Assembly: GCA_963677085.2 (NCBI GenBank)
Contig: CAXXFH010000004.1
Location: 2,790,001 to 2,854,000, forward strand
Direction: 5' to 3'
DNA from: G963677085 sp963677085
Lineage (GTDB): Bacteria; Planctomycetota; Planctomycetia; Pirellulales; Thermoguttaceae
DNA length: 64,000 nt
How positions within the stretch are numbered: position 1 is the first letter of the stretch; each line of letters starts with the position of its first letter. Made by a program: the position numbers and the translations under genes. Of this stretch, positions 15,283-22,771 are shown one piece after another. The notes under the pieces are model-generated. The model had not been told where the DNA came from, ran no database searches, and worked only from the letters and a program-made list of their open reading frames with translations.

Positions 15283-18200
15283 ATGGATTCTGAACACAGA
15301 TTTCGGTGGATGACTAACGCTGCGACGACAAACGGGCCAGCGATCTTGCTGGTCGCTGTGATTGTGCTGTCGTGCTTGTGTGGGTCGATGAACCTGGGCC
15401 TGGTTCGGTCGGCGGTCGCCGCAGAGGTCGAGAAGGCCGATACTAAGAAGACTGAAACGAAGACGGCTGAAACCGAGGTGGTCGAAACCACGTCGCCCTG
15501 GTCTATCACGGGCCGGACGGGCTACATCGCCTTTCCGACGTTCGGCCGGGACGATTCGATTACCCATGTCGAACTGCTGCCCTATCTGGAAGCGAACCAG
15601 CACACGGTTTTCAGCGATATCCGATTCTTCATGAGCAACGACGGCCTCTTCGGCGGAAACGTCGGGCTTGGGTATCGATATCGTGCGCCCGTGACGGATC
15701 GCATTTTCGGCGCCAGTTTTTGGTACGACTGCGACGACACGACCGGCGAACTCTTTAATCAAGTCGGCGTCAGCCTGGAGACGTACGGTTCCGACTGGGA
15801 TCTGCGATCGAACCTCTATGTGCCGATTGGCGACACCGAACAGGATTACGGCATTTCGGTCCAGAATCAGCGATTTGTCGGCAACCAGATCGTATACGAC
15901 GGTTCTCGACGGTTCGGCGAAGCCATGACGGGATTCGATCTGGAGATGGGGCTCCCCTTGCCTACGGAGTTCGCCGCCCGACACAACCTTACGCTCAACT
16001 ACGGTGGCTATTGGTTCTTCGGCGACAGTGCGGAGGATATCTGCGGCGTGAGGGTCCGTGCCGAAGGTAATGTCACGGACAATGTTGCCATGCAGGTCGA
16101 GATGACCGACGACAGAACGTTTGGCACCAACGTGACACTTGGGGTCGCCATCCTGTTTCCCGGTGGCGCCCGGCGCGACGGCTCGCGCTGCACGTCTAGC
16201 TTCAGATCGAGCGGCGAGTTCATCCGACGCAACTACAACGTGATTGTCTCCCAACAAGAAGACTTGCGAACTGGCCTAACGGCCGTCAATCCCGAGACCG
16301 GGCAGGCGTACGTTGTGCAACACGTCTCCAGCACGGCCGGTGGACTTAACCTCGGTACGGTGGAGGATCCTTTCCAAACAATTGCCGACGCTCAGGCCGC
16401 CGGCGGCGACATTACCTTCGTCCACGCTGGCAGCGTGCTGAGCGAGGCCGTGGTGCTGAACTCGGGAGAAACCCTGCTTGGCGAAGGCGTCGACCACTGG
16501 ATTTCCTACAGCCAATACGGCAACGCACTGCTGCCGACCGCCACCAGCGGCACCGTACGCCCGACGTTGCAGGGCGTTAGCGGCGATGCGGTGACGTTGG
16601 CTTCGGATGTCACCTTCGCCGGGTTCATTGTCGACAGTGCCACCGGACACGGTGTCGTGGGCAATGGAGTCCAGAACGTAACACTGACGAATGTCGACGT
16701 TCGCAACACGACGCTCGACGGCGTGTTCCTGCAAAACTCCAGCGGCAGCAACGTACTAACGAACGTTAACGTTACGGACGCCGGCGGAGCGGCGCTGCAC
16801 GTCGACGGCGGAACGGCCGACGTGACGTTGCGCGGCACGATCGAAAACTCGGCTGGAGCGTCTTTAGTGGTCGAGAACACGACGGCCGGGCACGTCGACC
16901 TCGCCCGGGCGACAATCGACGATGACGGTGGCGAAGGCGTAGTGCTGACGAACGTCCAGGGTGATGTGACGCTGGGCGACGTCAACATTCGCAATGGTTC
17001 GGCAACCGGCATTGCCGTTGCCGACAGCACGGGAACGTTCACCTTCGGCGATGTCGAGGTCGAAAACGCCGCGGGCACCGCCGTTCAGTTGAACAACGTG
17101 GCCGGGACGGTCACGTTCGACGAGGTGACCATCAACGGGGCCTCGGGAGCGGTCGGCCTGAGCATCGTCGATAGCACGGCCGACGTGTCGCTGAACGACC
17201 TCAACGTAACCACGCAAAACGCAACGGCGCTCTACTCGCTCAACAGCGGAGTACTCACGATTGTCGACGGAACGATTGCCGCCACCGGTGGCTCGGCCGT
17301 GGACGTCGAGAATACGGAAACCGACATTACCCTCACCAGTGTGTCGAGCGATGGGGCCACCACGGGTATTCGCATTGTCGACAACCCGGGCACGTTCACC
17401 GTCACAGGAAGCGGTACCCTTGGTTCCGGCGGCTTGATTCAAAACGCTACCACTGGCGTGCTGCTGAGCAACGCCGGCACCGTCACGTTGAACTACCTCG
17501 ATCTCAACGCCAACGGGATCGGCATCGAAGCCACCGATACGGAATACCTTTGCCTGAATTACGGCCGCGTGACCAATTCGACCACGTACGCCATCGATTC
17601 CCTCAATACCAAGACACTCGATGTCTACAATTCCACCTTTGAAAACAATGGCACCGGTGGAACCAACACCATTCGGGCGCGTGTCGACACGTCGGATGAC
17701 TACGACTACGTCTTCCTGGCAAACACCTTCACCGACGATTCCGACGCTGCAATCTCGATCTTCTCCACTGCCGCCGCAGCAGGCTCGTCCCTCTCGCTGT
17801 GGATCGAAGAAAACGAGATTACCACCACCCGCGCCGGGGCCGACGGAATCAACCTGGCCTTCGACGGTGCGATTTCCGGCGTCTTCTACAACAACCAGTT
17901 CGAAGGTTCGGGCGGGTCGAACGACGGAATCGACATCGCGGCCAACTCGACCACTGAACTGATGGAATTCTCGATCACCGGCAATACGTTTGCCTACGAC
18001 GGCGGCAACGACACGGGCGTACGTGTTACCACGCTCGGGCCTTCAATGGTTAGCATCGCCAGCAACGAAATTACCTTCGACGGGTCGGGCGGCGTCGGTG
18101 TCGACCTAACGCTCGCCGAATCCGCCGAAGTGTATCTCTACAAGAACGTCATCACCGACAACGTTTCGGGCGGTACCGGCATACGGTTCAGCTCGATCGC

Positions 18201-18414
18201 CGGCTCTGCCGAGGTAAATGTCAACTCCAATGAAATTTACCTCTTGAGCGAGACCAGCATCATCGACTACGGAATCGTGTTCGCGTCGATCACCGACACG
18301 ATCACCTTAAACGGAGTCAAAAACAACGTCGTCGACGGCGCCACCACCTCGTTCTATGCACCCGACGGACACATCGACGGCAGCATCTTCGTCAACCGCG
18401 TGGCCGTACCGTAA
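15283..18414 (+). CDS. Surface protein: inverse-autotransporter-like barrel plus long beta-helix
   Basis: About 1043 residues from the ATG at 15283, chosen because a signal peptide follows (hydrophobic residues 18-36, cleavage near AVAAE). A Lys/Glu/Thr-rich linker is followed by a barrel domain at about residues 70-320. Its phrases GGNVGLGYRYRAP, GASFWYDCDD, NQVGVSLETYG and SNLYVPIGD match the pattern of inverse autotransporter (intimin/invasin-type) barrels. From GTVEDPFQTIADAQAAGGD onward, some 700 residues of short Val/Asn/Thr-rich repeats (TLTNVDVRNTTLDGVFLQNS) look like a right-handed parallel beta-helix. The barrel would sit in the outer membrane with the helix outside. Ligand unknown. 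No secretion partner is nearby, as expected for self-exported proteins. Confidence 0.8.
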   Translation: MDSEHRFRWMTNAATTNGPAILLVAVIVLSCLCGSMNLGLVRSAVAAEVEKADTKKTETKTAETEVVETTSPWSITGRTGYIAFPTFGRDDSITHVELLPYLEANQHTVFSDIRFFMSNDGLFGGNVGLGYRYRAPVTDRIFGASFWYDCDDTTGELFNQVGVSLETYGSDWDLRSNLYVPIGDTEQDYGISVQNQRFVGNQIVYDGSRRFGEAMTGFDLEMGLPLPTEFAARHNLTLNYGGYWFFGDSAEDICGVRVRAEGNVTDNVAMQVEMTDDRTFGTNVTLGVAILFPGGARRDGSRCTSSFRSSGEFIRRNYNVIVSQQEDLRTGLTAVNPETGQAYVVQHVSSTAGGLNLGTVEDPFQTIADAQAAGGDITFVHAGSVLSEAVVLNSGETLLGEGVDHWISYSQYGNALLPTATSGTVRPTLQGVSGDAVTLASDVTFAGFIVDSATGHGVVGNGVQNVTLTNVDVRNTTLDGVFLQNSSGSNVLTNVNVTDAGGAALHVDGGTADVTLRGTIENSAGASLVVENTTAGHVDLARATIDDDGGEGVVLTNVQGDVTLGDVNIRNGSATGIAVADSTGTFTFGDVEVENAAGTAVQLNNVAGTVTFDEVTINGASGAVGLSIVDSTADVSLNDLNVTTQNATALYSLNSGVLTIVDGTIAATGGSAVDVENTETDITLTSVSSDGATTGIRIVDNPGTFTVTGSGTLGSGGLIQNATTGVLLSNAGTVTLNYLDLNANGIGIEATDTEYLCLNYGRVTNSTTYAIDSLNTKTLDVYNSTFENNGTGGTNTIRARVDTSDDYDYVFLANTFTDDSDAAISIFSTAAAAGSSLSLWIEENEITTTRAGADGINLAFDGAISGVFYNNQFEGSGGSNDGIDIAANSTTELMEFSITGNTFAYDGGNDTGVRVTTLGPSMVSIASNEITFDGSGGVGVDLTLAESAEVYLYKNVITDNVSGGTGIRFSSIAGSAEVNVNSNEIYLLSETSIIDYGIVFASITDTITLNGVKNNVVDGATTSFYAPDGHIDGSIFVNRVAVP

Positions 18415-18477
18415 GGGACGGCGACGATCTAACGTTCGACCGATAAATAACTTGCCGATTTGTCGGGCCGTCCTAAC
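18412..18477 (+). repeat. Dispersed repeat, TTGTCGGGCCGTCC family, copy 3
   Basis: Starts at the stop codon of the surface protein (TAAGGGACGGC) and ends GCCGTCCTAAC, giving roughly inverted ends. The interior has CGACCGATAAATAACTTGCC, shared with the copies at 3807-3852 and 48202-48244. Confidence 0.7.
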
Positions 18478-18483
18478 GTCTCG

Positions 18484-18699
18484 CTACGAGGCCTTCTGCA
18501 TCAGCGACTTGCCGCAGCAGGCGAAGGTACAGGCTGCCTCGTGTTTCGGCTTGTCGGTACTGCAACCGCATCCGCTGCCGCAACCGTTGCCGACCGTCTC
18601 CAAGGCTTTGTCGCGGCATTCGGCCACCACTTGCAGTTCGATGCCACAGCTAGAACATGTGTAAATTTCGCCCAATTTCATCTCGTAACACGACGTCAA
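18484..18699 (-). CDS. Small Cys-rich desulforedoxin-like metal-binding protein
   Basis: 71 residues if translation starts at the TTG at 18699, which has an AAAGGAG site eight bases upstream; the ATG at 18681 has none at proper distance. The first half, GEIYTCSSCGIELQVV, matches the start of desulforedoxin and the N-terminal domain of desulfoferrodoxin (IYxCxxCGxxxxV). The end, CTFACCGKSLM, matches the paired CCGxxM. Between them sits an inserted Cys-rich loop (AEC...NGCGSGCGCST). It probably binds iron or zinc in the cytoplasm; redox or metal storage roles are possible. The insert sets it apart from plain desulforedoxin. No partner gene is adjacent. Confidence 0.65.
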   Translation of the reverse strand: MTSCYEMKLGEIYTCSSCGIELQVVAECRDKALETVGNGCGSGCGCSTDKPKHEAACTFACCGKSLMQKAS

Positions 18700-18747
18700 G
18701 ATACCGTCTCCTTTGCAAGGGGAATGGCAATGCGCCATGAAGAAAAG

Positions 18748-18785
18748 GGGGTATCTCGGGCGCTTTGGCAAGACCGAAATACCCC
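18748..18785 (-). promoter_or_regulatory. Hairpin with T-rich tail in the leader of the desulforedoxin-like gene
   Basis: On the minus strand GGGGTATTTCGG (18785-18774) pairs with CCGAGATACCCC (18759-18748) at 11 of 12 positions, followed by CTTTTCTTC. It lies about 30 bases before the AAAGGAG site of the small gene, so it could act as an attenuator, or end a transcript from upstream. Confidence 0.4.
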
Positions 18786-19266
18786 GCTGTTCTTCGGGCC
18801 TCGAAGCGAGGCTCTGGTGGGTTACGTAGACACACTACGCGTTTCTTCTTCTACTGTTGGATTATTACCGACCGCGCCGACGGGAATCAATCCTCAAGCA
18901 GTACTTGCCAGCATGGTCGCTAAAAATGTTTCGCGACTGTCTTTGTAAAACGTTGTGCTGGCAGATGTTACGGTCAATGTCTTGCCCTTTGCCTCGGTAT
19001 TGTTCGCAGGCCGCGCAGGCGGATCGCTAGTGGACACGCCGCAGAGAACGAGGCTGTGCGCTAAGACAGGGAGACAGGGTAGACGGCGGTCATTCGATGA
19101 ATTGAAGACGTAACCCGTCAATTCCGTTCAGCCCCCAACGAAGCCCATTTGTCGCCGTTCTGGTGCGAAATCTTTGCGGCATCATCTTTGGGGCATCGCC
19201 GTGTTCTGCTTGCATTGTGATGGCAAACAGAAACCTCCTTGAACCCATACGCGATTTTTACGCGGC

Positions 19267-19283
19267 GCTAACTGTTCGCTAAC
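19267..19283 (+). promoter_or_regulatory. Candidate Pho box upstream of phoB
   Basis: GCTAAC-TGTTC-GCTAAC: two identical hexamers with a 5-base spacer, giving the 11-bp period typical of PhoB/PhoP binding sites. The same hexamer with the same spacing occurs before pstS. It lies about 160 bases before the phoB start codon. Confidence 0.5.
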
Positions 19284-19443
19284 ACGCCATTGATAGAGTC
19301 CATTTCTGCTGGCATTTCTTTCAGAGGTGGTCGCCAATCGATAGAGTTGGGTTTTCGAGTTGGTTGGGTGGTTCTGTCGATTCTTCCATCGATCGGCTCG
19401 GAACTTGAAGCAGGAGACGCGGTGTGCCGCGTGGAAATTAGCG

Positions 19444-20151
19444 ATGGTCAAGCAATCGGTGTTAATCGTTGAAGACGAAGCCGACATTCGCGAGTTGGTG
19501 AGTTACAATCTTTTGAAGGAAGGCTACCAAGTGGCGAGTGTAGCCAGCGGCGAAGAAGCGCTGGCGATGATCGAGTCGAAGCCCTTGGACCTTGTGCTGC
19601 TCGACCTGATGTTGCCGGGCGTCGACGGGTTGTCGGTTTGCCGCGAGCTGAAAAACAGCCCGCGGACGCAAGCGATTCCCGTCATCATGCTCACCGCCAA
19701 GGGCGAAGAGCCCGACATCGTGGCCGGTTTGAACCTGGGGGCCGACGACTACATCACCAAGCCGTTCAGCCCCAAGGTATTGGTTGCCCGGATGGACGCC
19801 GTGTTGCGCCGTGCCCAGAACGGGGCCAGCGGTGCGGGCGGCAATGGTCACGATGAGGATGAGCCGCTCCGCATTCACGAACTGGAGATTCATCCGCAAC
19901 GCCACCAGGTGCTCTTCGAAGGCGAGCCCATCGAGTTGACCTCGACAGAATTTCGTGTGCTGCATTTCCTGGTGAGCAAGCCGGGTTGGGTCTTTACCCG
20001 GCAGCAGATTCTCGACGCCGTTCACGGCAACAACTACGCCATTACCGATCGGGCGGTCGACGTCCAGATTGTCGGCCTTCGCAAGAAGCTGGGGCTGGCC
20101 GGGCGCTACATCGAGACCGTTCGCGGCGTTGGCTACCGCTTCAAGGAATAA
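19444..20151 (+). CDS. phoB: Phosphate regulon response regulator (OmpR/PhoB family)
   Basis: 235 residues: an N-terminal receiver (acidic pair in IVEDEAD, phosphoacceptor Asp54 in VLLDLMLPG, Lys106 in ITKPF), a short linker and a winged-helix DNA-binding domain (ELTSTEFRVLHFLVSKPGWV, ending IETVRGVGYRF). It would activate phosphate-starvation promoters when phosphorylated by PhoR. The frame is open to 19360, but the ATG at 19444 sits directly before the first beta-strand. phoR starts three bases after its stop, so the two are cotranscribed. Identification as PhoB rather than another OmpR member rests on the phoR-pst-phoU neighbourhood. Confidence 0.92.
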   Translation: MVKQSVLIVEDEADIRELVSYNLLKEGYQVASVASGEEALAMIESKPLDLVLLDLMLPGVDGLSVCRELKNSPRTQAIPVIMLTAKGEEPDIVAGLNLGADDYITKPFSPKVLVARMDAVLRRAQNGASGAGGNGHDEDEPLRIHELEIHPQRHQVLFEGEPIELTSTEFRVLHFLVSKPGWVFTRQQILDAVHGNNYAITDRAVDVQIVGLRKKLGLAGRYIETVRGVGYRFKE

Positions 20152-20154
20152 CCC

Positions 20155-21558
20155 ATGCGGAAGAAACGCCTTCTTTGGCAACTCTTCTTCTCCTATCTGT
20201 GGGTCACGCTGGCGGTTTTGTTGATGATTGGTATCTACCGCACGTCCGTGATGCGGTCGTTCTACATCGACCGCATCGCACCCGTCGTGGCCACGGCGGC
20301 CATCCTGTGGGTCAGTCTGTGGCTGTCGCGCCGGATCAGTCGACCGTTGGAGGAGATGACCGCCAGTGCCCAACGATTCGCCAGTGGCGACCTGGAATAC
20401 CGGCTTCCCACGTCGGACACGGCCGAGATCAGCACGCTGGCCGAGGCCATGAATCAGATGGCCGAGGAACTCGATGAGCGGATCCGCACGATTTCTCGCC
20501 AGCAAAACGAGCAAGAAGCCATGTTCCTCAGCATGAACGACGGGGTCTTGGCGGTCGACTGCGAAGGGACCATTTTGAACCTCAACGAGGCCTGCGCACG
20601 GCTATTGCACACGGAACTTCCGCGTCTGAAGGGGCGCAAGGTTCACGAGGTGATTCGCAAGCCCGACCTGCTGGGGTTTGTTGAAGCGGCGCTGGCCGGT
20701 TCGGAGCCGATCGAGGGGACGGTCCAGATTCACGACACCGAAGACCGTATTCTGCGGGCGAACGGCACCACGCTTCACGATGCCAAGCGGCAGAAAATCG
20801 GGGCCCTGGTCGTAATGCACGACATGACCCGACTGCACCGTTTGGAGAATGTTCGCCGCGATTTTGTCGCGAATGTATCGCACGAGTTACGCACGCCGAT
20901 CACCTCGATCAAGGGGTTTGTCGAAACGTTGCTCGACGGGGCATGGGACGACCCGGAGAATTGCGAGCGGTTTCTGAAGATCGTTTTACGGCAAGTCAAC
21001 CGGCTCAATGCCATCATTGAGGATCTTTTGATTCTTTCGCGGATCGAGCGGGGATCGGAGGAGCACACGGTGCATTTGGAGCCCGACAGTATCCGGGAGA
21101 TGCTGGAAGCTGCATTGCAGATGTGCCAGAAAAAGGCCGAGGCGAAAGGTGTCCATCTCGACCTGGATTGTGTCCAGGATCTGACTGCCGAAATGAACGC
21201 TCATTTGCTCGAACAGGCCGTGGTCAACCTGATCGACAACGCGATCAAGTACAGTCAGGCCGGCATGACGGTGTATATCTCGGCGGTCGAGGAGGCCGGC
21301 AACGTGGTGGTTCGCGTGAAGGACGAAGGCTGCGGGATCGAGGCGACGCACCTCCCGCGGCTATTCGAGCGGTTTTATCGGGTCGACAAGGCTCGCAGCC
21401 GCGAATTGGGGGGTACGGGGCTGGGCCTGGCGATTGTCAAACACATCATCCTCGCGCATCGAGGCGAGGTGGAAGTGGAGAGTCGGGTGCGGCGGGGTAC
21501 CACGTTTTCGATTCGGATACCCGCAACGGCTCCCAAAATGGTCGCTGCCGGACGCTAA
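20155..21558 (+). CDS. phoR: Phosphate regulon sensor histidine kinase
   Basis: 467 residues. Two transmembrane helices (about 10-27 and 41-57) are separated by a loop of only about 14 residues, so there is no periplasmic sensor domain, as in other PhoR proteins that read the Pst transporter through PhoU. A HAMP linker (SRRISRPLEEMTASAQRFASG), a PAS domain (about 120-230), the phosphoacceptor His243 in VSHELRTPITS, and an ATPase domain with VVNLIDNAIKYS, DEGCGIE and GGTGLGLAIVKHI follow. It lies between phoB and pstS. The stop codon overlaps the first hexamer of the candidate Pho box ahead of pstS. Confidence 0.92.
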   Translation: MRKKRLLWQLFFSYLWVTLAVLLMIGIYRTSVMRSFYIDRIAPVVATAAILWVSLWLSRRISRPLEEMTASAQRFASGDLEYRLPTSDTAEISTLAEAMNQMAEELDERIRTISRQQNEQEAMFLSMNDGVLAVDCEGTILNLNEACARLLHTELPRLKGRKVHEVIRKPDLLGFVEAALAGSEPIEGTVQIHDTEDRILRANGTTLHDAKRQKIGALVVMHDMTRLHRLENVRRDFVANVSHELRTPITSIKGFVETLLDGAWDDPENCERFLKIVLRQVNRLNAIIEDLLILSRIERGSEEHTVHLEPDSIREMLEAALQMCQKKAEAKGVHLDLDCVQDLTAEMNAHLLEQAVVNLIDNAIKYSQAGMTVYISAVEEAGNVVVRVKDEGCGIEATHLPRLFERFYRVDKARSRELGGTGLGLAIVKHIILAHRGEVEVESRVRRGTTFSIRIPATAPKMVAAGR

Positions 21559-21592
21559 CGCAAACCTAACAATAGTTCCATACTTGGCTAAC
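21554..21592 (+). promoter_or_regulatory. Candidate Pho box upstream of pstS
   Basis: GCTAAC at 21554, CCTAAC at 21565 and GCTAAC at 21587 keep an 11-bp register; the 21576 position is degenerate (TTCCAT). This gives up to four hexamers as in PhoP boxes. A TACTAG at 21600 might be the -10. The first hexamer overlaps the phoR stop codon. Confidence 0.5.
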
Positions 21593-21679
21593 GGTCGACT
21601 ACTAGCATTCATTTGTCCTGGTTGTGGAGATGAGTCCATTCGTCCACGCCGCAAGTTGTCCAGTGAAGGAGAAACGTCG

Positions 21680-22657
21680 ATGAAGTGCTTGCTGTATCTT
21701 GCCTCGCTTGCCGCTGTTGCGGGAGCCCTACTGATGAGTTGCAATCCCGCCTCGGCCGAGGTCAAGGTGGATCCCGCGGTGAAGGGCTACGAAAAAGTGT
21801 CCGGTATCTCGGGCAACCTTAATGGTGTTGGTTCCGACACGCTCAACAACATGATGGACATGTGGTTGGCCGAGTTCCGTAAGGCTTATCCCAACGTTAC
21901 CACGTCGTACAAGGGCGAAGGTTCCAGCACGGCCCCGCCGGCGCTGATCGAGGGCGTGGCCCAACTCGGTCCGATGTCGCGCGGAATGAAGGACTCGGAA
22001 ATCGACAAGTTCGAGAAAAAATATGGCTTCAAGCCGACCGAGATCAGTGTTGCCCTCGACTGCCTGGCTGTGTTCGTCAACAAGGACAACCCGGTTCGCG
22101 GCATGACCCTGGCCCAGTTGGACTGCATTTTCTCTTCGACACGCAAGAGCGGTTACCGCGACATTACGCGTTGGGGTCAGGTTAACCTGACGGGCGACTG
22201 GAAAGACCGTCCCATCAGTCTCTACGGTCGTAACTCGGCCAGCGGGACCTACGGTTACTTCAAGGATCACGCCTTGCTGAAGGGCGACTTCAAGAATTCG
22301 GTGAAGGAACAGCCCGGTTCGGCCGCCGTGATCAACGCCGTGGCTAGCGACATCGGTGGCATCGGCTACTCGGGCATCGGCTACAAGACGGCCGACGTTC
22401 GCGCCATCCCGCTTTGTAAGAACCACGAAGACCCCCTGGCGGAGCCGACCTTTGACAACGCCCTGGACGGCAGTTACCCGTTGGGTCGTGCCTTGAAGAT
22501 TTACGTCGTCAAGAAGCCCAACGAGCCGCTGCCCCCGCTGGTCAGCGAATTCATCAAGTTCGTGCTTTCCAAGGAAGGCCAGCAAGTGGTTGTCAGCGAC
22601 GGTTTCGGTCCGCTGCCGCCGGCCGCGCTCACCGAAGAACTGAAGAAAATCCAATAG
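21680..22657 (+). CDS. pstS: Phosphate ABC transporter substrate-binding protein
   Basis: 325 residues. A GAAGGAG site eight bases before the ATG at 21680 and a signal peptide (MKCLLYLASLAAVAGALLMSC...PASA) fix the start. The LMSC could be a weak lipobox, otherwise cleavage follows ASA. Phosphate-binding loops are visible: GVGSDTLN, GEGSSTAPPALIEG, PMSRGM and YGRNSASGTYGYFK. It binds phosphate in the periplasm and delivers it to PstCA. Some relatives have a longer Gly-rich linker; this is compact. It is separated from pstC by an intrinsic terminator, which would let pstS transcripts outnumber those of the permease. Confidence 0.93.
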   Translation: MKCLLYLASLAAVAGALLMSCNPASAEVKVDPAVKGYEKVSGISGNLNGVGSDTLNNMMDMWLAEFRKAYPNVTTSYKGEGSSTAPPALIEGVAQLGPMSRGMKDSEIDKFEKKYGFKPTEISVALDCLAVFVNKDNPVRGMTLAQLDCIFSSTRKSGYRDITRWGQVNLTGDWKDRPISLYGRNSASGTYGYFKDHALLKGDFKNSVKEQPGSAAVINAVASDIGGIGYSGIGYKTADVRAIPLCKNHEDPLAEPTFDNALDGSYPLGRALKIYVVKKPNEPLPPLVSEFIKFVLSKEGQQVVVSDGFGPLPPAALTEELKKIQ

Positions 22658-22704
22658 TCCCGTTTGCGGGCCATGGCGATTTTCAAAAGCGTTTGGACAT
22701 GCCG

Positions 22705-22747
22705 CCCTGCTCGTGGGGCTTGACGGCCCGACGGGCAGGGTTTTTTT
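22705..22747 (+). terminator. Intrinsic terminator between pstS and pstC
   Basis: CCCTGCTCGT (22705-22714) pairs with ACGGGCAGGG (22731-22740), ten pairs with one G-T, followed directly by seven T. Partial read-through would set the ratio of binding protein to permease. Confidence 0.85.
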
Positions 22748-22771
22748 ATTCTTGGACACATACTTTTGCTC

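Larger units (their letters stand above)
18700..19443. other. Divergent intergenic region between the desulforedoxin-like gene and phoB
   Basis: Contains a hairpin upstream of the small Cys-rich gene (18748-18785) and a CTAAC direct repeat upstream of phoB (19267-19283). Short open frames here lack motifs. The remainder shows nothing I can identify. Confidence 0.5.
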
